From contig JAUIRK010001013.1 of assembly GCA_030549495.1 (NCBI GenBank), positions 248,001 through 312,000 on the forward strand: a stretch of DNA of 64,000 bases, read 5' to 3'. Positions 36,901 to 48,900 of this stretch are shown here, in pieces. Position 1 is the first letter of the stretch. Every line of letters begins with the position of its first letter. The translations under genes were made by a program, and so were the position numbers. The notes beneath the pieces were generated by a model. The model ran no database searches and had not been told where the DNA came from. It saw only the letters and a program-made list of their open reading frames with translations. The stretch is from Nectonema munidae. Taxonomy: Eukaryota > Nematomorpha > Nectonematoida > Nectonematidae.

Positions 36901-39900
36901 GCTGTTGTAATGATAGAAATTCCTCTACAATGCGATCATATTACGATAAATGTCGTATGCGGGTGTTGTGATTATTTCTTCATTTCAAATTGTGAAGGAA
37001 TGCACACAGATTGAGACCTTTGGTTTAATCGCGATCTATTTACAGTCAATTTTAAAAGTTTTAGCAAATTAATCCTTCCCTGTTTGTTTTTTGAGATATA
37101 TTTTTTAAAATTTACAAAAAAGAAAAGAATATTAAAAAACTTTGCTATTTTTTCCTACCTTTTTTACTTTCGTAAAGTCTATTTCACGATATAGATATAA
37201 AGTATTGAATAATTTGAAGAGCGAAAGAATTGTCTTGATTTTGCAACACATAGCCTTTCATCAGTGTGCAATGAGTAAGTATGATTGTCCAAACATACCC
37301 TTTTGTGTGGATATACTCAGTGAAAAAATGATCTCGCAAAGAACATCCTCTAAGTAAACTTTAAAATATCATATGCACTTTCTTATTTTGTGATTCGTTT
37401 TTATTAGATTTTATTTATGGAAGCAAGTAGTTCTAAATCGCTGCATTAATCCTGAACGCCAGATAAACTATTTGAAAACCTTCAATCTTTTATTGGTTGG
37501 AGATGTTGACATTGTCAGTCATTGGAAACAGAATTTAGAGGTTTTTGCAATTATTTTTCTACATTGACACTGCGCCTAATTTAGTTCTCACTTCTTTCAA
37601 TGTTCTATTTAGTTTTAGTTGTTATTTGTAACCTAATATACGTTTATAATGAAATTGGTTCCTTTGAGTCTGCAATTTTGCCTGCTCCACTTAGATTTAT
37701 TACATTTGAAAAGGAGGGTCAACCGTCGCGGTTCGATTTTTGTTCTTCAGAAGGTTTTGCGCTGCCACATTTTGACATTTGATATACAAAATGATTTTCA
37801 ATTCGAATGCTTTTCGTATTCTAACCGTATACTTGACGTACCTACGTTCCTTTTCCAATGCAAAGAAAAACGTTCTTTTCTTGCGTGAGGAAAAGTTTAC
37901 AACGCTCATAATCAGGGCTGGGGAGCCCAATCCGTGAGCCAGATAAATTTGGAGTAGCCAAGAGGATAAAATTGAGTCGAACTGCAGCGGGAGCTACTAG
38001 AAATTTTAATGGCTCCACTTCTTACTTAATATTTAGCATATGTCAATATAAAAGCTCGCATAAACTAAACAACAATGCTAGCTAACTAACTAACTAGCAA
38101 ACATAGCATAAAATTTGAAAAGCTACTTCTTCATACTAACTAATTAATATATTCTAACTTATAAACTAAAATAAAACGGGCTAGAAGAAGAGTAAATTGA
38201 GCTATGAAAGGGGAAGTGTGTGGACAAAGCATGCTGGAAGGATTAAATGCGAACCAAGAAGAAGCCACGAGTGCGAGCTAAGAATTCATGACATTTTCAT
38301 TAATATACAATTTTTTCAGACATTTAATTATTCTTTGGACAAAAGCTTTTTAATCAATGGAATTTATCTTTCCCTTGTCTGTTGCTTATGCTAGAGGAGA
38401 GATATATTTCTTTTTTCCATATGTTCCATATTTATTTCACATTAGATATTTCTATATAAATCGAATGCATCCTTCATTGTAAGATTCGAAGATAACTTTT
38501 TTCAATTATTTTATTTATGGGCCAAAATGGATGAGTCACAATTGTTGTCTTAAAAATAATCTGTTAGAGAATTATAAAAATGAAACAATATGAACTCTTC
38601 AGTATATAAAAGCATTCCAAAATTGTTAAATACTTGCTCTTTATTTCTTAACTTGTTAAATTTTTACAAAAAATGGACTGTTAAGAAAGTTGCCCTATTA
38701 AAAAAAGTGTATAGCTTCTTTTACACAAACTTTATAAAATAATACTATTCTAAAGTGGACTTTATTGACTTCATGGTTGCAATCAATTACGTCGTTGTTG
38801 CATTCGATTACGTAGTTGTTGCATTTTATTACGTCCTTGAACTAGAACTTTAACACGATTTTCTATTTTAACTATATAAAGCCCGAAAATTCAATTAAGT
38901 TTGAGAAAAACATTTTATTTTCAACATTTAATAATTACATGCGATATTTAAATAGCGCAGCATATTTTGATAAAAATCCTTATTACCAAATGTGTAATTT
39001 GATTACATGCATCGCTTATTCATTTTTCAGCCGATGTTCACTCGTGCAACCATGTCTCACAAGAATGTTCTTCCATTTACTGAAACAAGTTTGAGTGGCG
39101 TTTAAAAAAGTGCAATAAGGACGTAAATACAGAACATGAAAACCAACTAAAGCAAGAATTTTACAATGATTGTGCATTATCTGGGACGAGTCAGGATTAT
39201 TAATGCTTTGTTTAACGCAAACATCCTTCAGCATATCAAGACAAAGTGGAAAGAAGGACCATTGACAGCAAAGTCATGCATTTTATTTGATATCATTCTG
39301 TTTCTGTTCATGACATCGACAACAGAAATATTTATTGTCCCCAATTGAGGAAAAGATTTTGTAGCACGGACAGCAGCTTCAGATCGTTCTCTTTTTGGTC
39401 TTGAACCTACATTGAAACCAGCGTCCTCTAGAAATAAAAAAAACTCCACCATTATGTTTTGTTCAAGTTTGCGATATTCTTGAGATAACTGAGCCTAAAT
39501 TGAATCGTCTTATCATTGTTACGACATGCTGTTTTAATTGTGTAGTAAAAGTTGCGAAGACCACAATCAATGCAAGATTTTGAAACAGTCAAACTGTATT
39601 CTTCTTTAATACGGTTTACTAGTTCTCGAAGTGTCAATAAACAACTTTCATCCACCCACTGCGAATCTCTTCTTTTTGATATTTCAATATTTTTCAACGC
39701 TAATTTCCTCCTTTTTCCTTTCCTCTACCTCACCTGTGCATAAAACTTTCTTACAATTGTGGCAACGGTTGTTCTGTATAATCCAAGAATTCTCGCAATG
39801 GTTGTATTCTTAGTATGCAAGATCAATTGCGCGTTTTCTTAACCCATTTAGGACCAAGCAAAGCAGACGACTTTAGAATTCCTATAAAAAATCATTCATT

Positions 39901-42900
39901 GAAACTTCTTGTGAAGCAGTGGAATAATAGAAAGAAGAGAGCAATCAAAAAATTAAGAATTGAAAAAGAAGGCGATTAAAATCAAAAAGAGGAATATGTT
40001 CGAATGCAACAACCACGTAATAGATCGAAAAACACTGTATAATAAAAAAAACTGGACATTTAATAAAAAGACAGGACGATTAAAAATATGAATAAAATAG
40101 AACTGTACCGTTTAAAACGGTAGGTCTGGTCAGCCTACTTATTGGTTGAGCTATTTGACTTATTAATTAATAAGCTATAACTCTAAAATAATTAATTCAT
40201 ATAACAAACATATTCAATAAACAATTTGCATATTCATATACAAACAAATTATTTATATTATAAAAAATATTCTTCAGTTTTGCCGAAAATTTGTGAACAT
40301 CTTTTTTAGAAAAATCTATTTTCACCTGAACTTTTGGATCGACTTTTTTTGAGATCTTAAATGATCTCGATTAAAAATGAAGTGTAAATCATCCAGTGTT
40401 AAATAAATCAAACTTATGAATTATAAAATACGGTTGACTAAATTTTAAGCATTTATCTAATGAGAAACATCTTGATATTGAAAGAAAGCGCCGCCGAATA
40501 GAGATAGAATGTAGAAATTCTAAATCGAACGAAAGTATCCCCGTTTTCTAAACTTAACTCACTTCTCCTATACCTTGAAAGAAATGTGGAAATTAGATGG
40601 CTCATCTGAACTTAAAGTCTCAGATGCTATACCACTTTATCCTGAACTCCCTATCCCTGCTCATAACAAGATACACTGTGGGCGCCTTTAATTAGCCTTT
40701 TGTGTACGTGTTGTTGTATCTTGATTTTTTTCAATAAATTTCCTTCTTTTCTTTGATAATATACAGTTTGTTATTAATGCTGTTTAAATTTCGTTTTGTA
40801 GTCTTCTTTTCTTTCAAATGCAATTGCATCTCTTTTTCTAAAAGTGTGTATGCGCTGGTTTCTTTTAACTTTTCTATTTGCGAAATTGGGACGGGCACTC
40901 GGTATCGGCATCAACTGTTGGTAGAATCTGGCTATTTTAGTGATATTTAAACATATATCTGTATCAGGATATTTTTTGTTTCATTTTCGATACCAATAAA
41001 CATCGTTTTCAATCTCTTTACAGCATTTGTTAAAACTTTATTATTGAATCATTAATTACTTCATAATACATCTTTCAGGGATTTTAATTGGTTTGTTAAT
41101 GTTCAAAGAAATGTTATTTAGAAAGTTGGTTAAATGCTTTACTTCTTTGAAAGATGCATACACAAATTAAGATGTATATAACATTATGAATAGATATATT
41201 AGAAGTCACATTTCTTGATTATATTATTTTTCAAAAATATTTCGAAATATATATATAATGAAGTACGGTATTCGTACTCGATACTCTTATGGAATCGCTA
41301 GTGTACTACTTACTAAGGTATGAATTTTTGTATTTTATAAGGATGAATCTTTCATATTTTATCGAAAATATTTCAAATTCGTGTATACACACACTAAATC
41401 ACATTCATTTAATAAAAATGTAAATAAAGAGCTTTTGAAAAATCTTAATTGTCCTACATTAATCTGAAGAATGGAAAAGTTAAAAATATTTCAGATTTTC
41501 ATTTTTTACCATTGTTTAAAGAGAATTTAATCATGAACTAAGGAATACAAAGAAAATAACATTTTAATAGATTATATTCATTTTATAAAGCCATAATCTT
41601 CCTATCCTAATCTATGCTTATACCCAAAAATGTATAAATCACTACGTTTAGTTAAAATTCGTTGCATATTTGGAATCTTATCTTTTCCTGTCTTGATATA
41701 TTTTTTGTATATTTCGGTATAAAGTCTGATAGGTCATGATATAATTTTCGATTTACGTCCAATGTATGTAGAAATATTTTTGAAATTTAAATAAAATATG
41801 TGTTTTTATGCCAAATGGAAGATGCTTGTTTCATTTTTGGACTCAGGTTTGGCATTTATGGTTTTAAAATATCTGAAAGCTTGAATAAGATTTGGTGGTT
41901 TACTTCTAGATACTGTTTTCAAAAATATTTTCAAAAATAAAGGTATCTGCTCTTGCACCAAATCGACTATGCTTATTTTATTTCTGTACTGGATTTTGGA
42001 TAAGTACGGTTAAAAAATTTCTGTAAAGGGGAAATTAATTTTGTAGTGTACCCCTCAACAGATTTGTGAAAAAATTTGGCTACTAAGTAGGTATTAAAAT
42101 AAAACTTTTTTTTTTTTATGATTTTGGCCTATAATACTTTCTACAATCATCTTAGGTATGAAATATTTATTAAAAAAAAATAAAACATATTATAAAATCT
42201 TTTGAAAATTTGTATGAGAGAAGGAACCAAGTTGAAAACTAATTGTTTATTTTTTCCTAATTTTGTGTATGCTTTTGACTTAGTTGTCCAATAATATATT
42301 CATATAATATTCAATTTCTCTAACTTTCTATCTAATCTTTCCGAAATCTTTGAAATAGCCAACTACTTATATTGAGAAGGTGAATCATACCAGCGGTCCA
42401 AGAGACCTTTGATATAGCCTTGCAAATTATAAATTCTATAAAATTACATATATCTCTCTACTTTGTGAAAACTGTATTGATAATATCCATTTTGATTTTA
42501 ATCTTATAATTATATCATGAATATCTATTATTTTGCGAAATAAATTTCTTCTTCTTCTTCTTCTTCTTCTTAATTGAAAAGAGAACATGTGATCAAAACA
42601 AATAATTTAAAAAAATATGTATCTTGACTAAATGGAAGATCTACAATGTTCTAATGAACTAGGAAGTGGTTTAATTATATAATATTAGATGCTTCAAAAA
42701 AGATTTTGACTGTGAAAAAAAAGTTTCTCTTTTACAAATGAAAAATATTTAAATCTATCATCTAGGATTACAGTTAACATGGGTAGGAAATCTGAAAATT
42801 TAGAATATGTCAGATTTATCAAAAATGGCACAGGTGCCAATATGTGAGAATTTAGTCACTATCAAGATATTTTTAATTTAAATTGAATTTGTCCATCTTT

Positions 42901-45900
42901 TTCCTTTTGTGTCAAAGAGATAATTTTTTAGATGAAGAACGTTGACAACTTTTTGTAATTGAACAATCAACATCACGAATGATTCATCAGAAAAAATCCT
43001 TTGAAATAAGATTGGTTGACAAATATTCAGGCTTGATAATAAAATACATGATACTGATAAAAAAAGTCTAAGATCATCAAGAAGATTCTTTAATCAGAAT
43101 GCTTTGAGAGAGGAAAAAAGTAATTTTATCCTTATAAAAAAAATTTCGAACACACATTGAAGAATATAAATTTCTAATGAAAAAAGAGCTACCAAGAAAG
43201 GATCATCATAGAATGAATAGCAAAATTACATACTGTAAATTATAATATGATGTAGAGACTACGAGCCGATAAGAATTTGTAGCCGAAAAGATGGAGGTCC
43301 TATCGAGTTACATAAGTTACTGTAGAATGAAATATTTTGAGTGAATTAAACACCTAAAGTTGGTTTATTAAATAAATTAAGAAAATAATTACCAGAGAAA
43401 TACTGCAAGTAGAAGTTATTTTTATGTTTATATATTTGACATTGATTTACAGGTTTAATCGATTTTTTGACACGTTTTATTGATTTCATAAAAAATGAAC
43501 ATCACCATTAAATTCTGCATACTTGAAATGTATAAAAAACTTTAAAAGAATCAAAATTTTAATTTTGATATGGGCTGTCATATTTAAATTATTTTGTCAG
43601 GTTTGACTATTTATTAAAAAAAAAGGAATATAACCAGTAAACACAGCCTACTTGAAAATGGGTATATGTGTGTAAAAAACATTATATAATTATTTAGATA
43701 AAAAGTTTCTTTTTTGAGATGAGTTGTCATATGTAAATCACTTTTTTGACAGGTTTGAATGATTTTCATAAAAAAATGAATATTACCACTGAATTCAGCT
43801 TACTTGAAAATGGGTATACATGTGTAAAAAACTTTATATACTTATTTAGATAAAAAGTTCTTTTTTGAGATGAGCTGTCACATTTAGATCAATTTTTTGA
43901 CAGGTTTGATTGATTTTCAATATCACCACTGAATTCAGGTTACTTGAAAATGGGTATACATGTGTAAAAAACTTTATATACTTATTTAGATAAAAAGTTC
44001 CTTTTTGAGATGACCTGTCAAATATAAATCAATTTTTTGACAGGTATGATTGATTTTCATAAAAAATGAATATCACCACTGAATTCAGCTTACTTGAAAA
44101 TGGGTATACATGTGTAAAAAACTTTATATACTTATTTAGATAAAAAGTTCCTTTTTGAGATGACCTGTCAAATATAAATCAATTTTTTGACAGGTTTCAT
44201 TGATTTTGATAAAAAATGGACATCACCACTGAATTCAGCATACTTGAAAATGGGTATACACGTGTAAAAAACTTTATATATTTATTTAGATAAAAAGTTC
44301 CTTTTTGAGATGAGCTGTCAAATATAAATCAATTTTTTGACAGGTTTCATTGATTTTGATAAAAAATGGACATCACCACTTAATTCAGCATACTTGAAAA
44401 TGGGTATACATGTGTAAAAAACTTTATATACTTATTTAGATAAAAAGTTCCTTTTTGAGATGAGCTGTCAAATATAAATCAATTTTTTGACAGGTTTCAT
44501 TGATTTTGATAAAAAATGGACATCACCACTGAATTCAGCATACTTGAAAATGGGTATACACGTGTAAAAAACTTTATATACTTATTTAGATAAAAAGTTC
44601 CTTTTTGAGATGATCTGTCAAATATAAATCAATTTTTTGACAGGTTTCATTGATTTTGATAAAAAATGGACATCACCACTGAATTCAGCATACTTGAAAA
44701 TGGGTATACATGTGTAAAAAACTTTATATACTTATTTAGATAAAAAGTTCCTTTTTGAGATGAGCTGTCAAATATAAATCAATTTTTTGACAGGTTTCAT
44801 TGATTTTGATAAAAAATGGACATCACCACTGAATTCAGCATACTTGAAAATGGGTATACATGTGTAAAAAACTTTATATACTTATTTAGATAAAAAGTTC
44901 CTTTTGAGATGAGCTGTCAAATATAAATCAATTTTTTGACAGGTTTCATTGATTTTGATAAAAAATGGACATCACCACTGAATTCAGCATACTTGAAAAT
45001 GGGTATACATGTGTAAAAAACTTTATATACTTATTTAGATAAAAAGTTCCTTTTTGAGATGAGCTGTCAAATATAAATCAATTTTTTGACAGGTTTCATT
45101 GATTTTGATAAAAAAAATGGACATCACCACTTAATTCAGCATACTTGAAAATGGGTATACATGTGTAAAAAACTTTATATACTTATTTAGATAAAAAGTT
45201 CCTTTTTGAGATGAGCTGTCAAATATAAATCAATTTTTTGACAGGTTTCATTGATTTTGATAAAAAATGGACATCACCACTGAATTCAGCATACTTGAAA
45301 ATGGGTATACATGTGTAAAAAACTTTATATACTTATTTAGATAAAAAGTTCCTTTTTGAGATGACCTGTCAAATATAAATCAATTTTTTGACAGGTTTCA
45401 TTGATTTTGATAAAAAATGGACATCACCACTGAATTCAGCATACTTGAAAATGGGTATACATGTGTAAAAAACTTTATATACTTATTTAGATAAAAAGTT
45501 CCTTTTTGAGATGACCTGTCAAATATAAATCAATTTTTTGACAGGTTTCATTGATTTTGATAAAAAAAATGGACATCACCACTGAATTCAGCATACTTGA
45601 AAATGGGTATACATGTGTAAAAAACTTTATATACTTATTTAGATAAAAAGTTCCTTTTGAGATGAGCTGTCAAATATAAATCAATTTTTTGACAGGTTTC
45701 ATTGATTTTGATAAAAAATGGACATCACCACTGAATTCAGCATACTTGAAAATGGGTATACATGTGTAAAAAACTTTATATACTTATTTAGATAAAAAGT
45801 TCCTTTTTGAGATGACCTGTCAAATATAAATCAATTTTTTGACAGGTTTCATTGATTTTGATAAAAAATGGACATCACCACTGAATTCAGCATACTTGAA

Positions 45901-48900
45901 AATGGGTATACATGTGTAAAAAACTTTATATACTTATTTAGATAAAAAGTTCCTTTTTGAGATGAGCTGTCAAATATAAATCAATTTTTTGACAGGTTTC
46001 ATTGATTTTGATAAAAAATGGACATCACCACTGAATTCAGCATACTTGAAAATGGGTATACATGTGTAAAAAACTTTATATACTTATTTAGATAAAAAGT
46101 TCCTTTTTGAGATGACCTGTCAAATATAAATCAATTTTTTGACAGGTTTCATTGATTTTGATAAAAAATGGACATCACCACTGAATTCAGCATACTTGAA
46201 AATGGGTATACATGTGTAAAAAACTTTATATACTTATTTAGATAAAAAGTTCCTTTTTGAGATGACCTGTCAAATATAAATCAATTTTTTGACAGGTTTC
46301 ATTGATTTTGATAAAAAAAATGGACATCACCACTGAATTCAGCATACTTGAAAATGGGTATACATGTGTAAAAAACTTTATATACTTATTTAGATAAAAA
46401 GTTCCTTTTTGAGATGAGCTGTCAAATATAAATCAATTTTTTGACAGGTTTCATTGATTTTGATAAAAAATGGACATCACCACTGAATTCAGCATACTTG
46501 AAAATGGGTATACATGTGTAAAAAACTTTATATACTTATTTAGATAAAAAGTTCCTTTTTGAGATGACCTGTCAAATATAAATCAATTTTTTGACAGGTT
46601 TCATTGATTTTGATAAAAAAAAATGGACATCACCACTGAATTCAGCATACTTGAAAATGGGTATACATGTGTAAAAAACTTTATATACTTATTTAGATAA
46701 AAAGTTCCTTTTTGAGATGACCTGTCAAATATAAATCAATTTTTTGACAGGTTTCATTGATTTTGATAAAAAATGGACATCACCACTGAATTCAGCATAC
46801 TTGAAAATGGGTATACATGTGTAAAAAACTTTATATACTTATTTAGATAAAAGTTCCTTTTTGAGATGACCTGTCAAATATAAATCAATTTTTTGACAGG
46901 TTTCATTGATTTTGATAAAAAATGGACATCACCACTGAATTCAGCATACTTGAAAATGGGTATACATGTGTAAAAAACTTTATATACTTATTTAGATAAA
47001 AAGTTCCTTTTTGAGATGACCTGTCAAATATAAATCAATTTTTTGACAGGTTTCATTGATTTTGATAAAAAATGGACATCACCACTGAATTCAGCATACT
47101 TGAAAATGGGTATACATGTGTAAAAAACTTTATATACTTATTTAGATAAAAAGTTCCTTTTTGAGATGAGCTGTCAAATATAAATCAATTTTTTGACAGG
47201 TTTCATTGATTTTGATAAAAAAAATGGACATCACCACTGAATTCAGCATACTTGAAAATGGGTATACATGTGTAAAAAACTTTATATACTTATTTAGATA
47301 AAAAGTTCCTTTTTGAGATGACCTGTCAAATATAAATCAATTTTTTGACAGGTTTCATTGATTTTGATAAAAAATGGACATCACCACTGAATTCAGCATA
47401 CTTGAAAATGGGTATACATGTGTAAAAAACTTTATATACTTATTTAGATAAAAAGTTCCTTTTTGAGATGACCTGTCAAATATAAATCTATTTTTTGACA
47501 GGTTTCATTGATTTTGATAAAAAAAATGGACATCACCACTGAATTCAGCATACTTGAAAATGGGTATACATGTGTAAAAAACTTTATATACTTATTTAGA
47601 TAAAAAGTTCCTTTTTGAGATGAGCTGTCAAATATAAATCAATTTTTTGACAGGTTTCATTGATTTTGATAAAAAATGAACATCACCACTGAATTCAGCA
47701 TACTTGAAAATGGGTATACATGTGTAAAAAACTTTATATACTTATTTAGATAAAAAGTTCCTTTTTGAGATGACCTGTCAAATATAAATCAATTTTTTGA
47801 CAGGTTTCATCGATTTTGATAAAAAAAATGGACATCACCACTGAATTCAGCATACTTGAAAATGGGTATACATGTGTAAAAAACTTTATATACTTATTTA
47901 GATAAAAAGTTCCTTTTTGAGATGACCTGTCAAATATAAATCAATTTTTTGACAGGTTTCATTGATTTTGATAAAAAATGGACATCACCACTGAATTCAG
48001 CATACTTGAAAATGGGTATACATGTGTAAAAAACTTTATATACTTATTTAGATAAAAAGTTCCTTTTTGAGATGAGCTGTCAAATATAAATCAATTTTTT
48101 GACAGGTTTGATTGATTTTGATAAAAAAAAATGGACATCACCACTGAATTCAGCATACTTGAAAATGGGTATACATGTGTAAAAAACTTTATATACTTAT
48201 TTAGATAAAAAGTTCCTTTTTGAGATGACCTGTCAAATATAAATCAATTTTTTGACAGGTTTCATTGATTTTGATAAAAAATGGACATCACCACTGAATT
48301 CAGCATCGCTGAAATATATATGTAACATTAAAAATATTTATAAAAACTTATTAATCTCTGAGAAAATAGGGGGGCGGGGGGGGGGTCCCCCCGCCCCCCC
48401 CCCCCCCCCCCCCAGCACTTGAGCGTACAAATTTTGCCCAACACTAATAGGGTTAAAACGGTACGTCTGGTCAGCCTACTTATTGGTTAAGCTATTTGAC
48501 TTATTAATTAATAAGCTATAACTCTAAAATAATTAATTCATATAACAAACATATTCAATAAACAATTTGCATATTCATATACAAACAAATTATTTATATT
48601 ATAAAAAATATTCTTCAGTTTTGCCGAAAATTTGTAAACATCTTTTTTAGAAAAATCTATTTTCACCCGAACTTTTGGATCGAATTTTTTTGAGATCTTA
48701 AATGATCTCGATTAAAAATGAAGTGTAAATCATCCAGTGTTAAAAAATCAAACTTATGAATTATAAAATACGGTTGACTAAATTTTAAGCATTTATCTAA
48801 TGAGAAACATCTTGATATTGAAAGAAAGCGGCCGAATAGAGATAGAATGTAGAAATTCTAAATCGAACGAAAGTATCCCGTTTTCTAAACTTAACTCACT

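Larger units (their letters stand above)
38700..40060 (-). mobile_element. Tc1-like (IS630-Tc1-mariner) transposon, decayed
   Basis: The arms share inverted similarity: GTTGCATTCGATTACGTAGT near 38797 against the inverse of GAATGCAACAACCACGTAAT near 40003, and TGGACTG against TGTCCAG further out. The left arm carries three tandem copies of a 22-23 bp TTGCATT-GATTACGT unit (38774-38836). The minus-strand coding remains at 39016-39835 lie between. Exact ends and TA duplication were not resolved. Confidence 0.6.

Noticed and set aside
37600-37782. Open frame before exon 8 (NEIGSFESAILPAPLRF) as a coding exon
   Set aside because: It fits neither the phase 0 exit of exon 7 nor the phase 2 entry of exon 9, and shows no pG1 similarity. 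The other frame from 37751, after a strong acceptor, does both.
43440-48306. CRISPR-like repeat-spacer array
   Set aside because: Units are contiguous 150-bp repeats with no variable spacers, in animal DNA. It is a satellite.
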